A stretch of 64,000 nt of DNA from Conoideocrella luteorostrata (taxonomy: Eukaryota > Ascomycota > Sordariomycetes > Hypocreales > Clavicipitaceae): assembly GCA_032433595.1 (NCBI GenBank), contig JASWJB010000028.1, positions 124,001-188,000 on the forward strand. The letters are read 5' to 3'. Below are positions 22,440-34,291 of this stretch, one piece after another (positions within the stretch are counted from its first letter, which is position 1; every line of letters starts with the position of its first letter). The notes beneath the pieces are model-generated. The model was not told the DNA's origin, ran no database searches, and saw only the letters and a program-made list of their open reading frames with translations. The translations under genes were made by a program, and so were the position numbers.

Positions 22440-25400
22440 ATGGGATTTCTAGGTGTTTGCACAGCAGTCTATGATTATGAGCCGAGGGCAGAGGGCGAAC
22501 TTGCTATCACCGAAGGCGATGTGCTTTATGTTTTGGAGAAAGGCCACGATGATGGATGGTGGAAAGCCAAGAAGAAGGCCGGTGCTGAAGATGACGATGA
22601 ACCTGTGGGCTTGGTTCCGAACAATTACGTGGAAGAGGTATGTTCAGAGCTCGCCACGCTCATTGCTGCACGTTGAAAATGCCCCTTATGTTGACCCAGA
22701 ATCGGTGCTGTAGGCCCCAGTCGTCAACCATGCGCACGCCATCTACGAGTATACTCGTCAAACAGATGAAGAGCTTTCATTTCCTGAAGATGCTATCCTA
22801 CAAATTTTCGACACGTCGGATCCTGACTGGATATTAGTTGGACTTGATGGCGACTATGGCTTTGTTCCTTCCAACTACATTGACATGAACAGCGCAGTCG
22901 CACCTCAAGATGTCCCAACTGCGACCGCTCCTCCCGCACTTCCCATACGACCACAGTCTATCGTGGCCTCGAAAGAATCCCCGTCCGATATATCATCATC
23001 CCCATCGACTCCCGCGGCCGCTTTAGCAGGAGTTTTGCAGACAAGGACAAGAACGCCGATAGAAACCTCACCCGCCTCACCTCCCATTCAACCTACAACA
23101 CAGCACGCACGAAATACCGAGCCTCGTGTAGCGGACGATGATGAGAGTGAGCATGAATCTAGGTCTCCAGCACTGCCATCCCGATCCCGTCCAAGAAATT
23201 CAGGAGGCATGCCGGCGAAAGACCATCAGGCACGCGAGTCTCCACGAGCAGAGGAAGCTTATAGAACACCTGGTGGATTCCATATGTACAATATCAATGA
23301 GATGGTATCTGTCATGGGGAAGCGCAAGAAAATGCCAACAACACTGGGCATCAACTTGGGCACAGGCACAATCCTCATTGCCCCAGAACGCGCCGAAGAT
23401 GATCCTCCACATGAATGGACTGCAGACAAGATGACACATTACTCTAGGGAAGGCAAGCATGTTTTCATGGAACTTGTTCGTCCAAGTAAAAGCATTGATT
23501 TCCATGCAGGGGCCAAGGATACCGCAGAGGAAATCGTAGCAGCTCTTGGAGAGCTCGCTGGCGCAGTCCGCGCCGAAGGCTTGCGAGAAGTAATACTGGC
23601 CGGCTCGCAACGCAAGCAACGTAAAGGACAAATCCTCTACGACTTCATGGCACAAGGAGATGATGAGGTTACCGTGGCTGCTGGCGACGATGTTCTAATT
23701 GTCGATGATTCCAAGAGTGAAGAATGGTGGCAAGTTCGGCGACTGAAGAATGGAAAAGAAGGCGTGGTTCCGAGCAGTTACATTGAGATATCCGGTTCAA
23801 CTACTCCTCCAACCTCTAACAACTCGGAGAGCGACTCTGCCAGAGCTACCGTTGAGCACAATCGAATGGAGGAAATAAGGTTAACTAAAGAGGCAATAAA
23901 AGCAGGCAAAGAGCCTGAGAAGGTAGGGCATCGAGCGCCGCTCCCCGAAAGGGGTAGCAGCCTGGTGGCTGGAGAGTACAGTAATAATTCGAGGCAACAG
24001 CGAGGCAAGCGAGAGAACGGACGCGCCGATACTGGGAGCCACCAGGCTAAGCCAAAGTCAAGTATGTTCAAGCATGGAATTTTGAAACTTGTTTTTTTTT
24101 TTTTTTTGGCTGAAGCCCTGAGGTAAAAGAAGGGCTAACATTGTAGTGCAGAGCCCGATTCTTCCAAGGTAAGGACGTGGACCGATCGATCAGGGTCGTT
24201 CAGTGTAGATGCACAATTTCTTGGCCTCAAAGACGGCAAAATTCATTTGCACAAGATGAACGGTGTCAAAATAGCGGTTCCCATTACGAAAATGTCTCGA
24301 GATGATTTGGAATACGTTGAGAATGTAACTGGCATTTCTTTAGACGACGACAAGCCGTTGGCAGACGTCAAGAGAGCCAAAACAACAGACAAGAGGTCCC
24401 CTGAAGTAGGTGCTTCTGTTAACAAGACCACCAAGCCGGAGTACGACTGGTTCCAATTTTTCCTGTCTTGCGACGTTCCCGTCGGCTTATGCGAACGATA
24501 TGCCCAGGCATTTACTAAAGACTCAATGGATGAGAGTGTCCTTCCGGACGTGAATGCTACCATCCTACGAACGCTAGGTCTCCGGGAGGGCGATATCATA
24601 AAAGTCATGCGCACACTGGACACCAAATATGGTCGCGAGCGCAACAACCAGGACAATGATATTCATTCGGGTGGACTATTTTCTGGCCCTGGAGGCGCTC
24701 TTCGGAATAACACAAGGAAAGGACGGCCAGCACCGGCGGTACAAACCAGCGACGTCGTTGACGCTGCTGCTTTCTCCAAACCTGATGATGGCGCATCTAG
24801 CATCCGCAGTAAAGACGTTAATTCGACATCTACCGGGAGTCCGCCTTCCTCTGCGATGCAGAATGGCCGATTCGACGATGACGCATGGGACGTCAAGCCT
24901 AGCAAAAATGTGTCGAGCAAACAAGAGGATCCTCTGAAGAGAACTTTAACAGCAGATACGACAGAGCCAGTATCTGTACCGCAGCCCACCATGATACCCG
25001 CTTTGACAGGCTCCATGAAAGACCTATCCCTTTTAACAGAGCCGCTTCGACCGAGCAGGACTGAAATGTCGAGAGCAGCAATATCATCTGGACACGTCGA
25101 GCAGCAAGAACAGCTGCCCATAGGGCAACCTCCTGGTGCATCACCATCCTTCTTTGCGACAGTACAAAATGCAACTCAACCCACTCAACTCAACTCTTCC
25201 ACTCTAGGATCTGCCTCATCTCCAGAATCTCTGCCCGGGCAGCGACCAGTGCCACCGTCGGTGTCGCCGACCCAAGGATCTCTAGTGCCGCCGCCGCCGC
25301 CGCCGCCGCAACGGCCGCTATCAACACCACAATCATCTGCCTTCGCGCCACCGTATTTGACTGGCCAAATGACCGGCTCTGTCCAAGGCCAAGTTGCACC

Positions 25401-26008
25401 TCCAGGCCAGAGCCTCAATGACATTGCTCAAGCAAGACTACAACAACAATATACTGCTCAATTTCAACAGTTACGGCCTGATATGACAGGATACATGGGC
25501 CTCCAGCCACAAAGCTTGGCATCATTCCCTGCCAACGCCCTTGTCCAGCAGCACTTTGTACACCCTATGGTGACCAGGGTTCCAGGGGCTAGCCCCTTCA
25601 CTGATGTTAATCGGTCAAGTCAATTGCCATCCATTCAGGCTCAGCCAACAGGATACCAGGCTCAGTTTCAACCTACAGTGTCAGGCCATCCGCATTTGGT
25701 TACTAATGGTAGCAACATGAACAGCTTCTTGCCACAACCACTGGAACCACAGCGAACAGGCATTCCCAGCCTACAGCCACAACAAACTACCGTGAATAGT
25801 AGTTTTGCACAACCTCTACAGCCGCAGAAAACGGGACCACCACCTCCGGTCCGCTTCGGTATTTCGGCAGATTCGAAAAAGCTAATTCCTCAACAGACAG
25901 GGCGGCGAGCTAATCTATCACAAGCCAGTGAGCAAAAACACAATGCTGCTTTGCCAATCTTATAACTAACCATTTGTTACAGCCCCGGAAAATCCATTCG
26001 GCTTTTAG
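22440..26008 (+). CDS. SLA1: Actin cytoskeleton-regulatory endocytic protein SLA1
   Basis: Exons 22440-22637, 22714-24061, 24152-25927 and 25983-26008 give 1115 aa. Domain order: SH3-1 (residues ~1-66, MGFLGVCTAVYDYEP), SH3-2 (~67-128, AIYEYTRQTDEELSF to YGFVPSNYI), SH3-3 (~370-430, QILYDFMAQGDDEVT), SHD1 (~520-590, VRTWTDRSGSFSVDAQFLGL), a SAM-like SHD2 (~612-675, YDWFQFFLSCDVPVGLCERY), then a Pro/Gln-rich tail with repeated PQxTG units, including a run of Pro codons at ~25288. SHD1 binds NPFxD cargo signals, and SLA1 couples cargo to Arp2/3-driven endocytosis at the cortex. The final 26-nt exon encodes PENPFGF, a motif for Eps15-homology partners. The second intron holds a ~16-nt T tract. 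Confidence 0.94.
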
Positions 26009-26663
26009 AACACCACTCGATTCGTTGTTGGGATATATATCGTCTTGAATTAGTATATCAAATGGAAGCGCAGCAGCTGAATTGTTGGAGCATTGTGGTT
26101 ATCACATGGTGGCGCATCACAAATCATCGCGAAGATTTTCTTATTCCCAAGCACGGGCTCGCATCAATCTTTGCATCCATTACTCACAAGATGGGTTGCT
26201 AGAGGAATGCAAGCAGTATACGCTTGTATCTCTGATTCGGTCAGGACATCCATCATAGCATCTAGACTGATAAGCCATAATTCCCTCCTTTGGGTTTTTC
26301 ATGTCACATCCGAGGCGCATACCGTTCGGGTATAAGTAGGCTGGAGAGATAATAAATCTAATTTATCATACTATCTATATTGTAAAATGATGAGATAAAC
26401 ATGTAAGCAGTCGCAGTACTAAATGAAGAACTTGGCAATACTAGCGGTGCTCCGGGAAGGAGTCATCTTGTTGATAGGCCTGGCTACATCTGCAGGGTCC
26501 TTTTTCTTTCTTGACGAGCCGGTTGACTTCCATCATATACTTGCAGCGTATGGATTGGCGTACAATCACACTTCCGGTTTCAAGTCATGAGTCTATGCCA
26601 CCGGTACGGGACACAGGATAACTAGGAGATAAATTCCCGGGCTATTTCAAAGCCATTTGTCTC
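26009..26663. other. Intergenic between convergent genes
   Basis: 655 bp between the stop codons of SLA1 and the TLC gene. It must contain both 3' UTRs. No recognisable repeat or RNA. Confidence 0.35.
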
Positions 26664-27712
26664 TCATGCTTTGCGTCGATGTAGTTTCATTTCACCGCTA
26701 GAAACACCCGAGGTAGTAGAGGATATGTCAACCTCCGCTTGCTCCTGGGGCCGTTTTTCAGGCTCAAAACGCTTGCGCACAGCTTTGATCATCATGATGA
26801 ACCAGAAAAAGTTCAGTCCGTTGAGGGTGAGGTTGCTCGCCAGGTAGATTGCGCCGAGCCAAAGCGGCACAGTTGATGTCCCGGTTGCAAACTCCATCGC
26901 CGTAGAATTGAGTGACGAGACCGAAGGGGAGCTATTTATTGCTGTCCCTATGTCTCCAAACACCTTTGCTGATTGGTATGTGCCGTAAACAAGGCGGCAG
27001 GAGAAGAACGTAGACAAGAGTAACATTCCATTGTACAGCTGTGGCCTTGAGCCGGTCATATCAAGCTTGTCCATGAACCAGTGGATATTGAGGAATGGAG
27101 TAGACAACTCCCATAGAATAAATATGCATCCGTAGTAATTAACAAACGGCCGCTATAAGTAGAATTAGTCAAAGATACGAGATGGAAAAACTCGCTTTTA
27201 TGTTGTGGCATGGTGAGGAGCTGCCTTACAAATCCAAATGAAAAGACCAGGAGTGCAGCAACCGCATGTGCGAGCGTCCCCAGCCCGAAGACGTCCAGGT
27301 TCAAACTAGTGACAACCAGGTCCCAGAGAAAGTAACCTGCAGCAAGAGCCTGGATCATACTTGTAGCTCCTGTATATCCCCAGATTCGCTCTTCCCACGT
27401 CATAGAGTTCCGCTCCTTGTCTGCAGACATCACCCATATTGCGAGTCCATTGATGAGCAAGCTCTGGACCATAGATACCACGTGTGCATCCCAGTTCAGG
27501 CGTCTCTTCCTCGGAAGGTTTGTGTAGTATTTCGGTACCAGAAGTCGTGACAAAATCGGTGATACGGGATAGAAGACGATCGAATAGAGTAGAGCGCCGA
27601 ATATAACCTCATGTATGTGTAATGGCAAAGTCGGCAAGTTGAGCCAGTTGCACCAGGGCTGAGTGAGGTCGACCAGCCATGGTACCGGCTTGATGGGAAA
27701 GGGATCTCTCAT
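26664..27712 (-). CDS. TLC-domain (TRAM/LAG1/CLN8) membrane protein, TMEM56-like
   Basis: Minus-strand exons 27230-27712 and 26664-27152, with intron 27153-27229 (GTAAGG...TTATAG), give 323 aa. Around seven to eight hydrophobic segments are visible. TLC hallmarks: the paired LSRLLVPKYYTNLPRKRRLNW loop, NWDAHVVSMVQSLLI, GYFLWDLVVT, LAHAVAALLVFSFGF at the splice, and NYYGCIFILWELSTPFLNIHW. These fit the TMEM56/FAM57-like branch rather than ceramide synthases; the HD lipid-synthesis motif of Lag1 is not seen. Lipid handling in the ER is inferred only. The charged C-terminal tail (RRKA) faces the cytosol if ER-retained. Divergent from COG8, 0.9 kb away. Confidence 0.8.
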
Positions 27713-28603
27713 TGTCAGGGAATGGGTTGTAAGTGTCGTTTGCGCTTGCACGTCCGCACCGTCCTGAATTTCTCGGGCAAGCTATTGAGATATGGTTTGG
27801 GTACTCATCAGATTTTAGGCAACTCATTAAAAACTTGGCTGCTGTATTCCGCTTGATGGTAAGACGTGTGTGTTCGGGATGCTACTTATCGTCTTGAGGC
27901 GCACTGGCAAACAGGTCTATTTCATGCGGGATTTCGACTGGGAAGCGGTATTTCGTTAATATATTCGCATCCACCTGGTATGTGTTATTGGCTCTCGGTT
28001 CCTCCTCCAGTGACTCGATGCAAGGTACGATCCGTCGATTGTGGCGCACATGGTCATCTTTCTCGGCTATCATTGAGTCCACTGCGCCTGAAATTGTTGG
28101 GAACTGGAGTTTGCACGTGAGGTCTTGAGCTGGGCATCCGCCGACGCAGGGTGCCTGCCATGTGGTCAGCACAGGTGGTCCGTCCTGCTGACCATGCCGC
28201 GCTTGTTGAATCACTTTACCCGTAACCGGTACAAAACGAAGCACGTCCCGCACAGTGTCACATTGGCGTGAAAAGGTCACGGTTAACTACGGAGTAATGG
28301 GAGGTTGGTTAGTTAACACAGGGCTTCAACGCGACGCCCTCCCACCAATCCCACATGCACCAGAGGACACGTAGTATACGAAAATACCAACTGCATTCGC
28401 AATGTACGGTAGAGGCGACTGATGGCTTTGAAGAACAGATGCTCGTAACCAGGCAAAAAGGGACTGACCGTAGGGTAGGTTCACCGCCAGCCGGCCGCAC
28501 ATATCCTACCTACCCATCTAGACTGGACCCTGCCCGGGCCACTATATGATAAGGAGCAGATTCGGTGTGTTGTAGCCACCATAAACAACAAGACAGTATC
28601 ATC
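27713..28603. promoter_or_regulatory. Divergent intergenic region between TLC gene and COG8
   Basis: 891 bp shared by two divergently transcribed genes. A minus-strand open frame at 27882-28280 lacks an ATG. One copy of TACGGAGTA lies at 28288-28296. No other element recognised. Confidence 0.35.
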
Positions 28604-29848
28604 ATGGCGGAAGCGCTGGGCGAGGAGCTTCTGAACGCCGGCCTAGCAGCAGACGCAAGAGCTCTCGAATACCTGGAGCAACTAGCCGCACAAACGGTGG
28701 ATTATGTTCGGGATGTCGAACCCCAGCTCCTCTCAAACGCCTCACAATCGCTACTGCTCACCGTCCAAACACTATCAAAGAAGTCACACAAATCAATCGT
28801 GGAGTCAGCGATCGGTCATTCGTCACTATGCCAGACCATACCAATCTTAATCCAGAGGACGCACGAACTAACACAGATGGTTCCGCAGCTTGACCACAAG
28901 GCCGAAATGTTCTCCGCGGCATTCAGTAAAGCGAGCGAGAACGTCACAATCGTGGACCGAAAACAGGCCCTCCGCCTGCTTCAGAACTCAGAGCGACTGG
29001 TTGATGTAATGGAGATCCCGCCATTACTGAATTCCGCAGTCAAGTCAAGCTCTGTCAACTACTCGTCCACTCTCGACCTTTACGCACATGTGCATCGTCT
29101 GGCATCGCTGTACCCATGTTCACCACTTGTTACCGTTGTAGCGAACGAGGCCGATGCCGCAGTTCGACAAATGGCTGCTGATCTCATATCAGCCTTAAAG
29201 ATGCCGAGCCTTAAACTCGCCGCGGGTCTACGGACAGTGGGCTGGCTCAAGCGCATCGTCCCAGACCTCGTTTCCCAAGCTTCCATAGAAGAAGCACTAC
29301 CAGCAATCTTTCTCGTGTGTCGTCTAAGCACGCTGATCCTCACACTGGATGCACTGGATCCTCTCAAGGAATTAGCAGACGAGGAACGTATTCGCAACGC
29401 CAATGCGAAACATGCCTGGTCTGGAGGACAACATACTGAACGATATCTGAAGCGTTTCATAGAAGTATTCCGCGAGCACAGTTTCAGCATTGTATCGGTA
29501 TCTAAAAGCGTGGATGCAAGCTTGACGCAACCCCATCCAAGGACTGATCCAATTTATCCACTCCCATCCGCTCTCGCCAGTTTCCCACTACATCTGATAG
29601 GACTCTTGACAGATACTCTCGAAAGGTACCTACCCAATCTCAAGGACAAAGCTTCGCTCGAAAGTATCCTTACCCAGGTGCTCTACTGTGCAGGAAGTTT
29701 AGGAAGACTTGGGGCTGATTTCAGCATGCTGCTATCGTCCATTGGAATGGTCGAGTGGATACACTTGGTCAAGCGACATCGACTACTGGCTGGCCGACTT
29801 GAATCTGTGATTGGCGATTATCGAGGCAACACAGCAACTAGTCACTAG
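28604..29848 (+). CDS. COG8: Conserved oligomeric Golgi complex subunit 8 (Dor1-like)
   Basis: A single 414-aa exon from ATG (MAEALGEELLNAGLAADARA). The Dor1/COG8 core is seen: LEYLEQLAAQTVDYVRDVEP near the N-terminus, a helical middle with LDLYAHVHRLASLYP, DLISALKMPSLKLAAGLRTV, and the distal SILTQVLYCAGSLGRLGADF, which I recall as strongly conserved. COG8 belongs to lobe B of the COG tether, which captures recycling vesicles at the Golgi. No membrane segment or signal peptide, as expected of a peripheral complex. Intergenic distance to HEM25 is 290 bp, same strand. Confidence 0.85.
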   Translation: MAEALGEELLNAGLAADARALEYLEQLAAQTVDYVRDVEPQLLSNASQSLLLTVQTLSKKSHKSIVESAIGHSSLCQTIPILIQRTHELTQMVPQLDHKAEMFSAAFSKASENVTIVDRKQALRLLQNSERLVDVMEIPPLLNSAVKSSSVNYSSTLDLYAHVHRLASLYPCSPLVTVVANEADAAVRQMAADLISALKMPSLKLAAGLRTVGWLKRIVPDLVSQASIEEALPAIFLVCRLSTLILTLDALDPLKELADEERIRNANAKHAWSGGQHTERYLKRFIEVFREHSFSIVSVSKSVDASLTQPHPRTDPIYPLPSALASFPLHLIGLLTDTLERYLPNLKDKASLESILTQVLYCAGSLGRLGADFSMLLSSIGMVEWIHLVKRHRLLAGRLESVIGDYRGNTATSH

Positions 29849-30138
29849 ATAATTAATTGTGATTAAACTGAACTATATTCAGGTTGTCATGACGCCCCAG
29901 TAGATATGCATGAAGCGGGGCGCCTGTGCTGGTGCTGTATGTCGTGGGTCTGTATGGAGTACTCCGTACTCCGTGACTGCTTGCCGGCTCTATATAGAGA
30001 GAGAGAGAAAAAGAAGTCTTAGTGAAGGGTACAGCCACACTACACCAAATTAATAGGCTTAATTTAAAAAACCTCCAGACATACAGGCCCACCAACTCAT
30101 CAAGCGCTGGTATATAATGGATGCTCGTCCTTGAAGAA

Positions 30139-31126
30139 ATGAAAGAAAACTCTTCAGCAGGAGCCAAGTCAGGTATGAGTCCTCCGTCATGAATGTGTTG
30201 TGTATATCGCTTGCCTGACAAAAACGTTGCAAGCGCGTCATTTCGTCTCTGGACTTGGTTCGGGAATCGCATCTGCCGTAATATTACAGCCGTTGGATCT
30301 GCTGAAAACACGCGTGCAGCAGTCCGGCAACTCGCCATTGTCTGTTTGTTGGAAGAAAATACGCCAGTCTCCTCACGTCGCCCGTACCTTGTGGCGTGGT
30401 ACTGTGCCATCAGCCCTGCGTACCGGGTTTGGATCCGCATTATATTTTACTACCCTCAATGCCATCCGTCAAAACCTTAAGCAAACGAATACTTCGCGGT
30501 CACAAATCCTCCAGCCAAATGGGTCATCGGCACTTCCCGCCTTGACAAATTGGGCTAACCTGGCATCTGGTGCGGCAGCCAGAACTTTTGCCGGCTTTGT
30601 CCTCATGCCTCTCACTGTTATCAAGGTTCGGTTCGAGTCAAGTCTGTATTCTTATTCATCCATGGCCTCTGCTGCTGTTGACATTCGGCGACGAGATGGA
30701 TTAAGAGGCTTTTTTTCGGGATTTGGAGCAACTGCTTTTCGTGATGCGCCATATGCTGGAATGTACGTGTTGGTTTATGAGATGCTGAAAAATCCGCTAG
30801 GTTCTCTAGCAGCCCCAAGTCGGATCAGCAACGAGCCGCCGAAAATGAAGGTTTCTGTGGCAAACGCTGTCAATTTCACGTCTGGGATTCTGGCAGGTGC
30901 AACCTGCTCTGCCGTCTCAAACCCCTTCGATGCCGTCAAAACGCGAATACAGTTGCAACCGCGCCGATATCGAAATATGTGGCAGGCAGGATACACGATG
31001 GTTGTTGAAGATGGATTCAGGTCATTGTGGGATGGAATGGCCCTGAGGATGAGTCGCAAGGCTTTGAGTTCTGCATTAGCCTGGACAATTTACGAAGAGC
31101 TTATCCGCCGGCTGAGTGCAGTTTGA
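30139..31126 (+). CDS. HEM25: Mitochondrial glycine carrier (SLC25A38/HEM25)
   Basis: Exons 30139-30172 and 30234-31126 (intron 61 nt, GTATGA donor, CTGAC branch) give 308 aa, a usual carrier length. Three tandem ~100-residue repeats are marked by the carrier signatures [18 protein letters not shown] and NPFDAVKTR, each followed by its acidic/glycine half. [16 protein letters not shown] and [20 protein letters not shown] are close to the SLC25A38 group as I remember it. The protein sits in the inner mitochondrial membrane and imports glycine for 5-aminolevulinate and haem synthesis. A relative such as another SLC25 subfamily is possible but less likely. Convergent with the next gene, 162 bp between stop codons. 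Confidence 0.87.
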
Positions 31127-31203
31127 TATAAGAAGACGAAATTGGATTGCGAGTGTGATATACGGAAGCAGAGAAACAGCCAACCTAAAATTCGGCCGCA
31201 AAT

Positions 31204-31267
31204 AGTTGAAAACAACAACAAACAGAAAAACAACAACAACAACAACAAAACAAAAACAAAAACAAAC
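31204..31267 (+). repeat. CAA-rich simple repeat
   Basis: The 3' intergenic stretch consists of AAC/CAA and CAAAAA units with few interruptions. It lies between the convergent stop codons of HEM25 and the Arg/Ser-rich gene, so it would fall in one or both 3' UTRs. Confidence 0.85.
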
Positions 31268-31288
31268 ACCACCGTCACACTCCCAACC

Positions 31289-32505
31289 CTAAGCAGGCTT
31301 AGCGCCAGCTAGATACATTAGAAGACCCCCAGGGGATTTGCTCCTCTTTCGGTCATGCTTTTTTCGAACCCACTCAAAATCTGGCTCCAGACGGCGATTC
31401 TTCTTTTCTTCAATCAGTAATGTGCTGCTGCGTTTCTCACGAACATATTTCGTATGCCGCCAGAATTGATCCTGCTCCCATTCTGGGACCCAACGTTTGA
31501 TCAAGATATAATCCGGATCCTGTTGAAGAGTGTTAGGATAACAATCAATCACATGAACTCTTATGCCAATGAAGATGGGGAGTGGGTTGATATGCTACGT
31601 ACTGAATCAAGATCAAACTCAATATGGAAAGTCCTTAACGTTTCGATGGACAAGTGCCTGCGTGCCATGCGTGTGTAAGTTGGGCGTTGGCCAGATTCAA
31701 CTGTCTCGGGGACCTTCTTTTTCTCAAGAATAGCGGCAATGGCTTTCTCGTCCAGTCCAGATTTGAGCAAGTCGTCTTGCATTCTACGCTTGTATTCCTT
31801 CTCCTCCTGCTCCTTGCGTAGCTTTTCCATTGCGATTCGGTCGGACTCCGTCTTCTTGTAGCGCTCGACTGCTTCTGCAGCTTCTTTATCACGGAGCTTC
31901 TTTTCTTCAGCTGCCTGCTGCTCTTCTCTAAGCCGCTTGAGATCTAGCTCTCGCTTGATACGTTTCTCATCTTCGGCACGTGCTTCGCGCTGTTTAATCT
32001 CATCGAGCTCTCGCTTGGCACGGTGCAATTCGGCCTCGTCTCTGGCTTCTTTAGTTACACGGCGTTCTTCTCTGTCACGAGAGTTTTCTAAGCGAAGCCT
32101 TTCAAGTTCACGGCGCGCTAGCTCGGCTTCCCATTCCTCTCGAGTCAAACGGGAACGAGATCGCGAACGAGAGTCAGAACTTCGGCGACGGTGGACGACT
32201 TGGCGGCGTCGTCTGTAGTCGGTTTCGTCGTCGGAGGAGTACTCGTTGTAGATCCGATTGTTGATGATCACGGGTTGGGCTGGCGCGGGACCAGGACTGG
32301 GAGGGCTAACCCGTCGATCTCTGGACCAATCGCGGGAACGAGAGCGTGCAACAACAGTGGTATGCTGTTCTGGGACCAAGAAGCTGGGACCAGCAGGCGC
32401 GCCATAGTAGTTTCGTGGTCGTTCCATGTATCGAACGGGCCTCGGAGAGTGACCATGATGGCGAATTCGCACATCGACGTCCTCATCGTCGGAGTAGTAG
32501 CTCAT
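31289..32505 (-). CDS. Arg/Ser-rich coiled-coil protein (DUF8035-like)
   Basis: Minus-strand exons 31603-32505 and 31289-31519, with intron 31520-31602 (GTACGT...CTAAC...CAACAG), encode 377 aa. The N-terminus is acidic then Arg/Ser-rich (RRRSSDSRSRSRSRL). A long Glu/Lys/Arg coiled coil spans residues ~115-255. The C-terminal ~120 residues look folded: RPTYTRMARRHLSIETLRTF, DPDYILIKRWVPEWEQDQFW and EWVRKKHDRKRSK. I recall this block from fungal proteins labelled DUF8035, but I know no function. The RS-like segment suggests a nuclear or RNA link, which is inference. Start taken at MSYYSDDEDVDVRIRHHGH. Confidence 0.75.
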
Positions 32506-33166
32506 GACTATCCTAGTAAAGATTTATGTAGACTGTTAACGACGGGGTGATCAAGCATAACAAGAAATTTAGCCTTGCGGGTTTTGCTAAACCTGTGCCA
32601 GCGATCAGGGACCTGAGGAGGTTTTCGGAGGATGAGTGAAAGAGGAGACAGACAGTGCCCTGCCAGACAGGGAGGTTTGCGCTGGTTATCTATGCACGTA
32701 AGACGGGCGAGGGCTGAGAGGGGGGTCGGCGGCTATGGATGGATATTCACTCGTAGGGCTGGAGCGGGGTGGACTCGGTAGAGTGGAGACTTTCTCGTGG
32801 TTCTCGGCTCTTCAGATGGTGGCTGGCGCTTGCGCAATGCTGGTTGGTGACAGGACTTTTTTAGTCTTGCCTCTGGCTGGACTGCACGGGCAAGACTAAG
32901 GTTTTGTTGTACCAAGGAGTGCCAAGGCGTGCCAGATAAGTATGCAGGGCTATATTGCCTGTGGGTGACTCTCTAAGCCCTTCCCAATGTGAAGGAACGA
33001 GAACTGCAGGAACCGGGAACCGTGGTATACGTGTATCTTGGCAAAACAGAAATCTAATAAGTAATTTGTACATCCAAGGCAAGATGATTAACCCCCCGTT
33101 CCGCGTGAGAAGCAGACATCCTGCAGTCGCTGAAGGAAACCTTTGTGCAACGGATATGCCCTGCAC
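32506..33166. other. Intergenic between tandem minus-strand genes
   Basis: 661 bp. It should hold the promoter of the Arg/Ser-rich gene and the prefoldin 3' UTR. Short open frames only; nothing recognised. Confidence 0.35.
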
Positions 33167-33657
33167 TTAACGAGCTCGTAGCATCTGTTCGATGTGCTCA
33201 CGGCTATTCTTGTGGGTGGTCTCGAGATATAATAGTCGTTGATTGAGCTTTTCGACATCCGAGTCTATTTCTCTGGTTTGCCCCTCGAGCTTCTGCCGCA
33301 GAGCTGGCAGCGGCAGTGATGCAAACCTATCTCACATACGCGCCATTAGCCCCAATATCATGATGACGGAGATGTGGTATTATATTTGAAGGAGACCCTA
33401 CATCTTGCCAACACCTTCGTAAACAAGAGATTCGGCAGGAAGGTTTCCTAGTTCGCTGAGGGTCAACCGGACCAGACGCTGCTCTCGTTGCTTCGCCGCG
33501 ATTTGGGATCGAGCTAGACCGATTTGTTGTTGTGCAGCTGCAGCCTGCGTCTCAATTTCTTGAGCGAGCTACCACGCATTAGAGAGATTGAACAAAAATG
33601 AAGCACACGGATGGAATACTTGGGTACCTTATGCAGCGCATCGTTCGAGATAGACAT
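33167..33657 (-). CDS. PFD1: Prefoldin subunit 1
   Basis: Three exons (minus): 33628-33657, 33402-33568 and 33167-33326, with introns 33569-33627 and 33327-33401. They encode 118 aa and none would be found by a long-ORF scan. The protein begins MSISNDALHKLAQEIE and has two long helices flanking a beta hairpin. The hairpin contains the family-diagnostic LVYEGVGKMFASLPLP, and the second helix runs RQKLEGQTREIDSDVEKL. Length matches beta-class prefoldins (~110-125 aa). Prefoldin is a hexamer that hands nascent actin and tubulin to the CCT chaperonin. The junctions are phase 0 and phase 2 and all use GT-AG. Confidence 0.9.
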
Positions 33658-33759
33658 GATGGCACTCTAGTTTGACGGAGTCTGGGTTTGTGTAGATAGA
33701 TGCAAGTGAAAGCTATCGAAGAAGTATATAGCCTTGCAGAAAGTAGCCCGGAGATACAG

Positions 33760-34265
33760 TAATTAATGAATAAACCAATTTACATGTGGTTATTTAGCCG
33801 TCCAAGAAAATTTTTTATATTATGTTTCTATAGTTAAAAGTTAATAAGTTTTAATATAATTAATATATAAAATAAAGTTCTATTTATTATAAAAACATAA
33901 AAAATTAACAGAAAAAGTTGTGTGAACGCTAAGAAATAAAAAAGTGCGTTAGCGATTAAAAAGAACTCCACGCCCCTTAAAAGCCCCCATAGCGTACTTA
34001 AAATTATTAAATCCCTCCCTAAGAAAAAAAAGCCCTCAAAAAAAAAAAGAAACAACCGCTGGAATTATTTTTCCATTATCCTTTTATTTCTTGACAGCGT
34101 TCACAATTTTATTTTAGAACACCTTTTATTTCATAGCATTTTTTTTCTCTTAGCACCGTTCTCAACTTCTCTTCCAAAAAAAAAAAAAAAAACCACCCCC
34201 CACTTATTGTTACAAATACGCTACTTAATTTTGCGGGACCATATTTGGAAAAAAAAAAAAAAAGG
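33760..34265. repeat. AT-rich island with imperfect inverted repeat
   Basis: Base composition shifts abruptly to A/T with long A runs (about 34177-34194 and 34249-34264). The arm at about 33918-33940 (TTGTGTGAACGCTAAGAA) reappears inverted at 34082-34106 (TTATTTCTTGACAGCGTTC), differing by small indels. This looks like the remains of a small non-autonomous transposon or RIP-degraded repeat. No transposase frame survives. Confidence 0.5.
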
Positions 34266-34291
34266 ATTTAACGCTGTCTTGTTTCGCTGAG

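Noticed and set aside
27882..28280. 132-codon minus-strand open frame
   Set aside because: No ATG, no recognisable domain; lies in a divergent promoter region.
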